Origin: JASJAR01 sp039198225
GTDB lineage: Bacteria; Pseudomonadota; Alphaproteobacteria; Rhodobacterales; Rhodobacteraceae
Reading direction: 5' to 3'
DNA: 64,000 bases
NCBI GenBank assembly: GCA_039198225.1
Contig: JBCCTQ010000012.1
Coordinates: 37,246-101,245 of the forward strand
Part shown: positions 50,344 through 57,156 of the stretch, piece by piece
How positions within the stretch are numbered: position 1 is the first letter of the stretch
Layout: each line of letters begins with the position of its first letter
The notes under the pieces: model-generated
Seen by the model: the letters and a program-made list of their open reading frames with translations, nothing else
What the model was told of the DNA's origin: nothing
Databases searched by the model: none
Translations under genes and position numbers: made by a program

Positions 50344-51348
50344 ATGAAAAGAATGCAAAGATTAACTGGAGCGATTGCGGCCCTCGGGCTGATGGCGGGA
50401 CCCGCCTTGGCCGGGAGCCATCTCGAAGCGGTGACGCTGCAATTGAAATGGGTGACCCAGGCACAATTCGCCGGGTATTACGTCGCCCTCGAGCAAGGGT
50501 ATTACGAAGAGGAAGGCCTCGACGTGAAGGTCCTCGCGGGCGGGCCAGATATCGCACCGACCCAGGTGATCGCCGGGGGCGGGGCAGATGTGGTCGTCGA
50601 ATGGATGCCGGCGGCGCTGGCTGCACGCGAAAAAGGCCTGCCCCTCGTCAACATCGCCCAGCCTTTCAAATCATCGGGCTTGATGCTGACCTGTTGGAAG
50701 GATGCAGGGATCGAAAGCCCGGCCGATCTCAAGAACCGCACCCTTGGGGTTTGGTTCTTCGGCAATGAGTTCCCGTTCCTCTCTTGGATGAGCCAGCTCG
50801 GCATCGACACGGACGGGAAGGACGAGAACGGGGTCGATGTGTTGAAGCAGGGCTTTAACGTCGACCCCCTGATCCAGCGCCAGGCCGATTGCATCTCGAC
50901 CATGACCTACAACGAATATTGGCAGGTCATCGATGCGGGCGTGACGCCGGAGGAACTGGTGACGTTCAAATACGAGGAGCAGGGGGTCGCGACGCTGGAA
51001 GACGGGCTCTACGTTCTTGAGGAGAACCTCGCCGATGCCGAGTTCGCCGCGAAGATGGAGCGCTTCGTGCGGGCCTCGATGAAAGGCTGGAAATGGGCCG
51101 AAGAGAACCCCGATGAGGCCGCGCTTATCGTTCTTGATTTCGACGAGACCGGTGCTCAAACGGAAGCCCACCAAAAGCGGATGATGGGCGAGATCGCCAA
51201 GCTCACCGCCGGTTCGAACGGCTCGCTCGATCCGGCCGACTATGATCGGACCGTGGCCACGCTTTTGGCCGGTGGATCCGATCCGGTGATCACAGCCGAG
51301 CCCGACGGTGCCTGGACCAGTGCCATCACCGATGCGGCGCTGAACTGA
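50344..51348 (+). CDS. NMT1/THI5-type substrate-binding protein of the ABC importer
   Basis: This is a secreted 334-residue binding protein with signal peptide (LTGAIAALGLMAGPALAGSH). The start of the mature protein, LQLKWVTQAQFAGYYVALEQ and GYYEEEGLDVKVLAGGPD, is the NMT1/THI5-like signature found in ThiY and related binders of pyrimidine-type ligands. A Cys pair (TCWKDAG and QADCIST) may line the site. With a dihydropyrimidinase in the operon, a pyrimidine or related ring compound is the best guess for its ligand. It is the last gene before a strong terminator. Confidence 0.88.
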   Translation: MKRMQRLTGAIAALGLMAGPALAGSHLEAVTLQLKWVTQAQFAGYYVALEQGYYEEEGLDVKVLAGGPDIAPTQVIAGGGADVVVEWMPAALAAREKGLPLVNIAQPFKSSGLMLTCWKDAGIESPADLKNRTLGVWFFGNEFPFLSWMSQLGIDTDGKDENGVDVLKQGFNVDPLIQRQADCISTMTYNEYWQVIDAGVTPEELVTFKYEEQGVATLEDGLYVLEENLADAEFAAKMERFVRASMKGWKWAEENPDEAALIVLDFDETGAQTEAHQKRMMGEIAKLTAGSNGSLDPADYDRTVATLLAGGSDPVITAEPDGAWTSAITDAALN

Positions 51349-51362
51349 GTTTAAAAATACCT

Positions 51363-51394
51363 AAAAAGGCCCCGTTGTGGCGGGGCCTTTTTTT
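51363..51394 (+). terminator. Intrinsic terminator of the pyrimidine/hydantoin operon
   Basis: AAAAAGGCCCCG, loop TTGTGG, then CGGGGCC followed by seven T residues: a perfect GC stem with a T-run, the standard rho-independent form. It lies 15 bp after the binding-protein stop and would also end leftward transcripts weakly because of the A-run. Confidence 0.95.
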
Positions 51395-51420
51395 GTTCGG
51401 TGAGCGGTTTTCGGATTGCC

Positions 51421-51753
51421 TCAAGCGGCGCGCCAGAAACTCTGCCGGACCCCTAAATCAATGAGGTGGTCGAACCCCCGATGGGCCAGGAGTTCGGCCA
51501 CGTCCTGGGAGGCGTCCCGGATTTGGTGCCGCCGCCCGGTTTTTGTCTTCAACATTTTGGCAGCAACGAAAATCGCCCCTGTCCCCGCCTGGGCGGCCGA
51601 CGTCACCTGGCCGAGATCGAGCATAACGGGCCCCGGGCCGAGCGAACCGAGCCCCACCACCGCGTCGTAGATCGAACCGGCGCCCCGCGCGTCGAGGCAT
51701 CCGTAGAGCCTTACCGAAACGTGGGTTCCGGCATTCTCGATGCTAATCTCCAT
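51421..51753 (-). CDS. STAS-domain protein with changed phosphorylation site
   Basis: The 110-residue product is one STAS domain (anti-sigma-factor-antagonist type): ISIENAGTHVSVRLYGCLDA, VMLDLGQVTSAAQAG and TGAIFVAAKML. In classical antagonists the loop reads Asp-Ser-Ser-Gly; here it is Ala-Gln-Ala-Gly, so the usual phosphorylated Ser is missing. It could be a constitutively active antagonist or a binding module. It starts inside the end of the DUF1127 gene (11-base overlap). Confidence 0.7.
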   Translation of the reverse strand: MEISIENAGTHVSVRLYGCLDARGAGSIYDAVVGLGSLGPGPVMLDLGQVTSAAQAGTGAIFVAAKMLKTKTGRRHQIRDASQDVAELLAHRGFDHLIDLGVRQSFWRAA

Positions 51754-52048
51754 GGCCTTTCGCCTTCGTCTTGTTCTCGATCCGGGCAATGTCGCTGGAG
51801 ACCGCGCGCTGTTGGGCGGTGCGGCGCGTCCCGGCCGTGCGGAGACCGTTCGGCGTAAGATCGGAACGGCTGAGCCCAATATCCGACAATTGGTGATCAG
51901 GCAGCGCGTTCAGTTCATGGAGCGACTGGGGTATGCTTTTGGTGCGGGAATATCGGAGAACGTCCTGGGCCGTGTCGCGGGCCCAAGCGCTGAGTTCGGT
52001 CCAAAGTGTTTTGGTGAACAGGCGGCCTTTTTTGCCAACGAAAACCAT
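51743..52048 (-). CDS. DUF1127-domain protein
   Basis: This 101-residue protein contains the DUF1127 motif LHELNALPDHQLSDIGLSRS near residues 43-62, following a basic/helical N-terminus. DUF1127 proteins are small arginine-rich factors; some take part in RNA or phosphate-linked regulation in alphaproteobacteria. This one is longer than most, with extra basic sequence at the C-terminus. It is divergent from a LysR gene and its end overlaps the STAS gene. Confidence 0.75.
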   Translation of the reverse strand: MVFVGKKGRLFTKTLWTELSAWARDTAQDVLRYSRTKSIPQSLHELNALPDHQLSDIGLSRSDLTPNGLRTAGTRRTAQQRAVSSDIARIENKTKAKGHGD

Positions 52049-52232
52049 TGTGTCGTCCTCTTCGGTATAAAAATGTCCAAGTCCCGCTGCGAAATCGTGG
52101 GAACGCGCGTGGCGTGTCTCCAGGGGTCCCCAATCGGCGTTATGCCTTGCGGGTCAGGCCAGTGGCGAGGACCATGGGACTTGAGTAGCGAAGCGCGCGC
52201 TCGTCAAAAATAAATAATTTTGCCGAACGCGT

Positions 52233-52244
52233 TACAAATTTGTA
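52233..52244. promoter_or_regulatory. 12-bp perfect palindrome upstream of lysR, candidate operator
   Basis: TACAAATTTGTA is a perfect palindrome in an AT-rich pocket 34 bp before the LysR start and in the gap facing the DUF1127 gene. Its place suits autoregulation by the LysR protein or control of the divergent gene. No binding data can be inferred. Confidence 0.45.
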
Positions 52245-52278
52245 TATCCCTTGGCGTTGAGCAGGCGGGGAAAACGCG

Positions 52279-53184
52279 ATGCTGAATTGGAACGATTACC
52301 GTTACCTTCTCGCGGTCGAGATGACAGGCAGCTTGGCGGCCGCAGCTCGGCGGCTCGGGGTGTCGCAGCCCACAGTGGGCAGACGCCTCACGGTGCTATC
52401 AGACGATCTCGGGGTGGCTTTGGTGGACATGTTCTCGGATGGGGCGCGGCTTTCCGAAGCGGGACGGCGCGTCTGCGAACAGGCGCGGGTACTCGAACAG
52501 CAGGCCGCGCTGGTGGAACTGGCCGCCCGAGAGGCCCAAGGCAAGGACGCGACCCGCATCCGCCTCGCCGCTTCCGAAGGCCTGGCCCATGTGGTGCTGG
52601 TGGGGATGCTGGCGGAGTTTCAGGCGATCTACCCTCACATCCACGTGGATTTGATCTCCGGGACCCGGTTGTCCGATCTTCGCCACAGCGAAGCGGATAT
52701 GGCCGTCCGTCTCGGCGACCCGTCAGATGAAAACCTCGTTGGCCGGGCAGTAGGACAAATCGAATACGGCCTTTATGCCCATGGGAGATATCTCGATCGG
52801 GGGGATCCCATCCGGTCGCCGGACGATCTCAACCGCCATGCGATTATCGAGAGCATCGGAGAGATCTTTAACCTTCCCCAGGCCAGAATGCTCCGCTCGA
52901 TGGCGCCCCGCGCACGCGTGGCGTTTTCCTCGAACAGCAGTTTGAACCAGATCGATGCCATGCAGGCGGGCTTTGGGATTTTGTCGCTTCCGAATTACCG
53001 GGCCAGGGGCATGGACGGGGTACGCCGGATCCTCCCCAATGCGTTCGGCGTCGTAAACGACGTGTGGTTGCTCTATCGGCCGAGCGCCAAGGATCAAGCG
53101 GGGCTACGGGCCCTCACCGACTTCTTTTCCGACAGGCTTCCCAAACGGCTGCGCGCTGTTCAGGCGCCAGGGGAGGGCGCTTGA
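52279..53184 (+). CDS. LysR-family transcriptional regulator
   Basis: The 301-residue protein begins with a winged helix-turn-helix (about residues 5-62: YRYLLAVEMTGSLAAAARRL, VSQPTVGRRLTVLSDDLGV) and continues with a periplasmic-binding-like effector domain, including MAVRLGDPSDENLVGRAVGQ. It is divergent from the DUF1127/STAS pair and co-directional with an MBL-fold gene 161 bp downstream, either of which could be a target. The effector is unknown. Confidence 0.9.
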   Translation: MLNWNDYRYLLAVEMTGSLAAAARRLGVSQPTVGRRLTVLSDDLGVALVDMFSDGARLSEAGRRVCEQARVLEQQAALVELAAREAQGKDATRIRLAASEGLAHVVLVGMLAEFQAIYPHIHVDLISGTRLSDLRHSEADMAVRLGDPSDENLVGRAVGQIEYGLYAHGRYLDRGDPIRSPDDLNRHAIIESIGEIFNLPQARMLRSMAPRARVAFSSNSSLNQIDAMQAGFGILSLPNYRARGMDGVRRILPNAFGVVNDVWLLYRPSAKDQAGLRALTDFFSDRLPKRLRAVQAPGEGA

Positions 53185-53345
53185 TCGAAAGTGCGCCCTA
53201 GGCGCAGGCGACGGGGTTTGGCCCTAAAGCCTGGGGGCCCGCACCGTTACGGGGCCGGTTGCCAAGAAATTTATCTCAAAATTCCCTTCTTTGGCACCGC
53301 ACCCGTCCTATCTGCGCATCATCCAACACGGACCGGGAGATCCAC

Positions 53346-54281
53346 ATGACACGTTTCAAATTATCGCGCCGGACGGCGCTCGCTGCGGGTGCCGCTGTGC
53401 CTTTGGCCGCCGGACTTGGCGGAGGTGCGGGCGGAGCGCGGGCCGCTGGCCATGGGGGGCCGAAGAACGCCATACAGAACACGTTCGGCTTGGGGGAGTT
53501 CCAAGTCTCCACGCTCTTAGCCGGCACACGGGCCGTGGAAGACATCCAGACAATCTTTGGGATGAATGTCTCGGCGGAGGAATTCGCCGAAGTGAGCGAG
53601 GAAAACTTCATCCCCGCCGACAAGTCGCAGTTCTTCTTCACGCCGACGGTGGTTCAAACCGGTGCCGAGACAGTGCTTTTCGATGCCGGGCTTTCAGCGG
53701 CGGGCACCGGGGCGGCCCTGGCCGATGCCGGAGTGGCGCCTGAGGATGTCGATATCGTCGTCATCACCCATATGCACGGCGACCATATCGGCGGCCTCAC
53801 CGATGATTCCGGCGCGCCGACCTATCCCAATGCCCGCTACGTCACCGGCCAGGTCGAGTTCGACCATTGGGCCGGGGCCGGGAATGAGAATTTCGACGCC
53901 AAAGTCCGCCCATTGGCAGAGAGGATGACCTTTATCGGCGACGGCGACAGCGTGGTCTCCGGTGTCACGGGTATGGCGGCCTTCGGCCATACGCCGGGGC
54001 ATATGGTTTATCTCGTCGAATCCGGCGGGAGCGGGGTCTTGCTGATGGCGGACACGGCGAACCACTATGTCTGGTCGGTTGCCTATCCCGAATGGGAAGT
54101 TCGGTTTGATATGGACAAAGAAGCGGCCGCCGCAACGCGCAAAAAAGTGCTTGGTATGGTCGCGGCTGACCGCATTCCCCTGATCGGCTATCACATGCCG
54201 TTCCCGGGCATCGGCTATATCGAGTCGGTGAGCGATGGGCGGTTCCGGTACAGCCCAGCGACCTATCAATTGATGCTCTGA
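53346..54281 (+). CDS. Tat-exported metallo-beta-lactamase-fold hydrolase
   Basis: The 311-residue protein begins with a twin-arginine signal (LSRRTALAAGAAVPLAAGLG) and carries the zinc motif VVITHMHGDHIGGL (His-x-His-x-Asp-His), a downstream His in FGHTPGHMVYL, the Asp in LLMADTANHY and a late His in LIGYHMPFPGIGY, the full two-zinc set. Such proteins include quorum-quenching lactonases and other hydrolases; the substrate is not evident. The ATG at 53346 was chosen since it starts the Tat signal; the longer frame upstream adds 29 unrelated residues. Confidence 0.88.
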   Translation: MTRFKLSRRTALAAGAAVPLAAGLGGGAGGARAAGHGGPKNAIQNTFGLGEFQVSTLLAGTRAVEDIQTIFGMNVSAEEFAEVSEENFIPADKSQFFFTPTVVQTGAETVLFDAGLSAAGTGAALADAGVAPEDVDIVVITHMHGDHIGGLTDDSGAPTYPNARYVTGQVEFDHWAGAGNENFDAKVRPLAERMTFIGDGDSVVSGVTGMAAFGHTPGHMVYLVESGGSGVLLMADTANHYVWSVAYPEWEVRFDMDKEAAAATRKKVLGMVAADRIPLIGYHMPFPGIGYIESVSDGRFRYSPATYQLML

Positions 54282-54301
54282 GCGGGAGGGCGGGCTCCCG
54301 C
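54282..54301. repeat. Hairpin GCGGGAG/CTCCCGC after the MBL gene
   Basis: Inverted repeat GCGGGAG, six-base loop, CTCCCGC begins one base after the MBL stop codon. No T-run follows, so it may stabilise the mRNA end or act with Rho rather than as an intrinsic terminator. The rest of the 198-bp gap to cspA has no other feature I can name. Confidence 0.55.
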
Positions 54302-54479
54302 CGGGGCTCGCCATTCGTTTGATCGGCGTTGACTTTAGGCCGGAACTCCCCTAGGCGAGCCGCGCTACGTCACCCTCTATCGACCTCCTTTCTCCACCCG
54401 GCGACTGGCATCGATTTAATCCTGACGCCGCCGAGTTGCCGCATATCGTGGGCAACGCAACACAAAGGAGTACACGGGA

Positions 54480-54686
54480 ATGGCCTCTGGCACCGTGAAA
54501 TGGTTCAATACAACCAAAGGGTTCGGCTTTATCGCGCCGGATGAAGGCGGGAAGGACGTTTTCGTCCATATTTCCGCGTTGGAGCGCGCCGGTCTTCGCG
54601 ACCTCGCGGACAACCAAAAAGTGACTTACGACATTGAAGCGGGCCGTGACGGCCGCGAAAGTGCCACCAATATCGCTTTGGCCTAA
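54480..54686 (+). CDS. Cold-shock protein, CspA family
   Basis: The 68-residue single cold-shock domain has the RNP motifs WFNTTKGFGFIAPDEGG and DVFVHISALERAGLRDL, and the ending GRDGRESATNIALA usual in alphaproteobacterial CspA. It is a single-stranded RNA/DNA binder that melts structure in mRNA. An AAAGGAG site precedes the ATG with wide spacing (about 12 bases). A strong hairpin (54705-54726) follows the stop codon, opening a 1.2-kb region without recognised genes. Confidence 0.93.
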   Translation: MASGTVKWFNTTKGFGFIAPDEGGKDVFVHISALERAGLRDLADNQKVTYDIEAGRDGRESATNIALA

Positions 54687-54704
54687 GGGCTCTTGACGAA
54701 CTCT

Positions 54705-54726
54705 CCGGGCGCCACGGGGCGCCCGG
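54705..54726 (+). terminator. Strong hairpin downstream of cspA (terminator-like, no T-run)
   Basis: CCGGGCGCC, loop ACGG, GGCGCCCGG forms a perfect 9-bp GC stem 19 bp after the cspA stop. No T-tract follows, so intrinsic termination is not assured; it could be a 3' stabiliser. It is the first of several hairpins in 54.70-54.93 kb. Confidence 0.5.
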
Positions 54727-54739
54727 ACATGCTGATCCT

Positions 54740-54821
54740 GCCCGAGATTTGCAATCGGGCTCCCCCGAAAACCTGAGAAGAAGGGTACCTCCCGACCGCA
54801 GTCTGGGAGCGCGTACCTTTG
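54740..54821. other. Two further hairpins in the non-coding region after cspA
   Basis: GCCCGA (54740-54745) pairs with TCGGGC (54755-54760). Then a longer two-part stem: AAGGGTAC (54781-54788) with GTACCTTT (54813-54820), and CTCCCGAC (54789-54796) with GTCTGGGAG (54801-54809), loop CGCA. Paired GGCGCC blocks follow at 54826 and 54841. Together this could be the fold of a non-coding RNA or a long cspA 3' region. No known RNA family was recognised. Confidence 0.45.
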
Positions 54822-55025
54822 CGGTGGCGCCGGGTCCTTAGGCGCCGACGGAAGTTGGAAATCCGGAGTTGGACCAAGCCGGTTCACGAATTGTCAACCC
54901 GGTTCGCCGGGTAAGACCGGCACTTCCCAGGATTTTCGGGCGAATATGTGTCATATATGTGACGCTCCGGATTTGTCGGAGATGCTCAATTTATAGGTAG
55001 TATGGTTTTAACAGGTGCCGGGCTA

Positions 55026-55051
55026 TGTGGATAACGTGGGGGATATCCACA
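55026..55051. promoter_or_regulatory. DnaA-box pair (one perfect, one near-perfect, inverted)
   Basis: TGTGGATAA at 55026-55034 is the exact complement of the DnaA box TTATCCACA. ATATCCACA at 55043-55051 is one base off and inverted relative to it, so the two also form a hairpin (GTGGATA/TATCCAC). The segment is locally AT-richer than the surrounding genes. Confidence 0.5.
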
Positions 55052-55086
55052 GGCCGGTGGGGACCGGCCCAACATAAGAGGCTAAA

Positions 55087-55194
55087 ATGTCCTTCTTTGT
55101 GACCAAGTTCTTTGAGTTCGAGTCTCGTCCGGCGAAACGCCGGTCCTTCCTCAATGTAGCAGGGTGGCGCGCCTGGTGGCGCAAGGCGCTCTAG
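55087..55194 (+). CDS. Possible 35-residue small protein
   Basis: An ATG preceded by AAGAGG starts a 35-residue ORF with mixed hydrophobic/aromatic N-terminus (SFFVTKFFEFESRPAKRR) and a Trp/Arg-rich end (GWRAWWRKAL). Codon use looks like real coding sequence of this genome. It is in the otherwise gene-free 1.2-kb stretch between cspA and the SnoaL-like gene, just after the DnaA-box pair. No family is recognised; a short ORF can occur by chance. Confidence 0.4.
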   Translation: MSFFVTKFFEFESRPAKRRSFLNVAGWRAWWRKAL

Positions 55195-55348
55195 CTCAAG
55201 GATCGTAAATAGAAATCTGCCGGTGCTTGGCGCGCCGGAGCCCGCTCCATTCCGGAGTGGCATTCACCTGGCGCCGATGCGCGTTTCCTAGCTTCGACAC
55301 TCCCTCCAACTGGCCACCGGTGGCGTCGCGCTCTCAACCGGCACGTCT

Positions 55349-55357
55349 TGTGGATAA
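55349..55357. promoter_or_regulatory. Second perfect DnaA box
   Basis: TGTGGATAA occurs again, 323 bp from the first and in the same orientation, within the same intergenic region. Two exact copies of a 9-mer in 1.2 kb are unlikely by chance. Confidence 0.5.
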
Positions 55358-55413
55358 CTTTCGCCCAGAATTTGGTCGGTTCAGGAAAAAACCGCGCCGA
55401 ATGGCAGCGAGGT

Positions 55414-55465
55414 CGCATAATTTCTGGTTTTCTGTGACTTCGATCACAGAAGTGGCGCATAATTT
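55414..55465. repeat. Direct repeat CGCATAATTT flanking an 8-bp inverted repeat
   Basis: CGCATAATTT is found at 55414-55423 and again at 55456-55465, 42 bp apart, about four helical turns. Between them TTCTGTGA (55430-55437) and TCACAGAA (55444-55451) are perfect inverted arms around CTTCGA. This ordered layout looks like a protein-binding or promoter region. Confidence 0.5.
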
Positions 55466-55499
55466 ATGGCAAATATGGGGCATATCGTTTCTGGGGGCT

Positions 55500-55706
55500 G
55501 CCAGTAACCAATCCAGTGAGCCGACGCGACACGAGTAGTGTTGGGACGAGTACCCGTTGGGGGCGTCGGCGGGTGGGACAGAGCCATTTCCTTGGATGCG
55601 ATAGGTCGAGCCCTGTTTCGGCCCGGCCCATCCCCTCGGGCGTTTGAGTTAAGCGCCCGTCCCTCGTGTCGGTCGCCGGTCCCCAATCCGGCGGCCGTTT
55701 CTTTTT
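55500..55706 (+). ncRNA. Candidate structured RNA ending in a terminator-like hairpin
   Basis: Nested complementary segments are visible: GCCGACGC (55520-55527) with GCGTCGGC (55563-55570), and CGGGCG with CGCCCG around TTTGAGTTAAG near 55637-55659. The stretch ends with CGCCGG (55674-55679)/CCGGCG (55688-55693) followed by TTTCTTTTT (55698-55706), the form of a rho-independent terminator on the plus strand. The start of any transcript is a guess. It does not match 6S, tmRNA, RNase P or SRP RNA signatures that I can recall. Nothing recognisable is seen between 55707 and 55872. Confidence 0.4.
55674..55706 (+). terminator. Terminator-like hairpin with T-rich tail
   Basis: CGCCGG, an eight-base loop, CCGGCG, then four bases and TTTCTTTTT. 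The stem is short but GC-only and the tail is T-rich, so it could end a plus-strand transcript arising in the gene-free region. No annotated plus-strand gene other than the 35-residue ORF precedes it. Confidence 0.6.
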
Positions 55707-55872
55707 GAGATGGCCGAATGCGCCCGTGCATGTCGGGCGCACTCGGCGCTGTCTCCGGTGGCATTTTTCGCGTGAAGTCTTTGGAACTTCGTACCGCCAG
55801 CCCAACGCGGTTGCTTGCAACAAGGGGGCAGCGGATATTCAGCGCCCCGATTGGTCGGATCTGATTATGCAG

Positions 55873-56346
55873 TCATTCGGCTGTCAATTGGGCGATGGCA
55901 CCGGTCCAGTCTTCTAGGTGATAGATGTGCGAAATCAGGCCTTCGCTCACCGTTACGATATCGATCGACATGATCTCAAAACTCTTGCCCGTGGGGGTTT
56001 CGACCCCGAAGAACGGGCCAATCGGTGTCCCACTCGCGGTGCCCCGCACAACATATCGCCCGTCTTCAAGCGCAATGACTTCGTTCGGCGTCCAAACAAG
56101 ATCGGGCACAACCTCTCCAAGATAGGCGACCGTGTTGAGCATGCCTTGCGCGCCAGGACCGCCCGGCGGCGTCGGCACCGAGACGATTTCAGGTGAGAAG
56201 AGTTCGTAATAGCGGGCCTTGGTGGTCTCCGCGGGAGCAGTGAGGATATCGGAATAGAACGCGCGCACCGTCGCCACATCATCGGCGGTTGCAGCGCTGA
56301 CCATCGTACCGACCGCGAGTGCAGCTGAAATCAGCGTATTTTTCAT
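55873..56346 (-). CDS. Secreted SnoaL-like (NTF2-fold) protein
   Basis: The 157-residue product has a signal peptide ending near SAATA and a SnoaL/ester-cyclase-like domain: VRAFYSDILTAPAETTKARY, EVIALEDGRYVVRGTASGTP and IDIVTVSEGLISHIYHLEDW. Such small folds bind or rearrange small hydrophobic molecules; the activity is unknown. A clear AAGGAG site precedes the start. It is divergent from a TetR-family gene that probably controls it through palindromes in the 113-bp gap. Confidence 0.8.
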   Translation of the reverse strand: MKNTLISAALAVGTMVSAATADDVATVRAFYSDILTAPAETTKARYYELFSPEIVSVPTPPGGPGAQGMLNTVAYLGEVVPDLVWTPNEVIALEDGRYVVRGTASGTPIGPFFGVETPTGKSFEIMSIDIVTVSEGLISHIYHLEDWTGAIAQLTAE

Positions 56347-56395
56347 AGGTTATGCTCCTTGCTCCAGAGTTTTGGAGCCTTTGCTTGAGTTTTAG

Positions 56396-56411
56396 CGTAC
56401 CTACTGGTACG
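56396..56411. promoter_or_regulatory. Candidate TetR operator 1
   Basis: CGTACC, four bases, GGTACG is a perfect inverted repeat in the gap between the SnoaL-like gene and the TetR gene, 49 bp upstream of each start codon. A related sequence recurs at 56441-56456. Confidence 0.6.
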
Positions 56412-56440
56412 AATAACAAGCCGGACCGTCAATAATAAAA

Positions 56441-56456
56441 TACCAGGCAGTACGTA
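56441..56456. promoter_or_regulatory. Candidate TetR operator 2 (imperfect copy)
   Basis: TACC, five bases, GTACG(TA) resembles the centre of the palindrome at 56396-56411 (TACC, four bases, GGTACG). It lies directly before the TetR start, suited to autorepression. Confidence 0.45.
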
Positions 56457-56459
56457 AAT

Positions 56460-57062
56460 ATGGATGAAACCCCCAAACCTAAACGTGGCCGTCCCCAGAA
56501 ACTGGACGGTGAGAAGACATTGGATGTCGCGATGCGGGCCTATTGGAAGGACGATCCAGCAGACATTTCGATCAATGCGATCTGTGCCTTGGCTGAGGTA
56601 TCCAAACCGGCTTTGTATCGTGCATTCGGGGGCGAAGACGGTCTGATGCGCGCGGTGCTCGACCGATATGCTGAGCTGGTTTTAGTTGATATCTTCGAGA
56701 TTTTGGCCCGCGGTGCCCCGCTCAAAGACACGCTGGACGCATTGGTTCACTTCACCAGCGAAGACGCGAAAATGGCAACCGGCTGCGTCTTCTACAAGAT
56801 GCGTGCGGGCAAGCATCGCCTTGGACCGCAGACCCGCGAACGGGTCGAAGAAATTGATGCCGGTGCGGTGAATGCGTTCGCGTCCTATTTGGAGGCGCGG
56901 CGGAACGCTGGGGATTGGAACAGCGAATTGCCCGCATCAAAAGCCGGGCGGTATCTCGTCGAGCAAATTGGGCTGGCCTTTGCGCAGCGCGCCGCGGGGG
57001 AGGACCCGGCGCAGGTCAAAGACACTCTCGAGATGGCCCTCCTGGCATTGGAGCGGAAGTGA
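56460..57062 (+). CDS. TetR-family transcriptional regulator
   Basis: The 200-residue protein has an N-terminal helix-turn-helix (about residues 15-62) with the conserved ISINAICALAEVSKPALYRAF and FGGEDGLMRAVLDRYAELV. The C-terminal ligand domain includes MATGCVFYKMRAGKHRLGPQ and resembles the group containing YxaF/LmrA-like regulators of small hydrophobic compounds. It most probably represses the divergent SnoaL-like gene and itself. The ATG at 56460 directly follows the second operator-like site. Confidence 0.88.
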   Translation: MDETPKPKRGRPQKLDGEKTLDVAMRAYWKDDPADISINAICALAEVSKPALYRAFGGEDGLMRAVLDRYAELVLVDIFEILARGAPLKDTLDALVHFTSEDAKMATGCVFYKMRAGKHRLGPQTRERVEEIDAGAVNAFASYLEARRNAGDWNSELPASKAGRYLVEQIGLAFAQRAAGEDPAQVKDTLEMALLALERK

Positions 57063-57156
57063 TCGGTATGGGTGGAGACGTTGCCGTTTTGGGCTATTCC
57101 CGCGAATTGCCAAATCCACCAATGCCCGATCCCCGGTCCTGGTTCCGGCGTGACAA

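Noticed and set aside
55105..55130. tRNA T-loop-like string (GAGTTCGAGTCTC)
   Set aside because: The stem is only 3 bp, and no acceptor, D or anticodon arm can be drawn around it; it falls in the small ORF.
54687..55872. Chromosomal replication origin
   Set aside because: DnaA boxes are present, but the usual neighbours of alphaproteobacterial oriC are missing and only two exact boxes were seen; kept as an observation, not a call.
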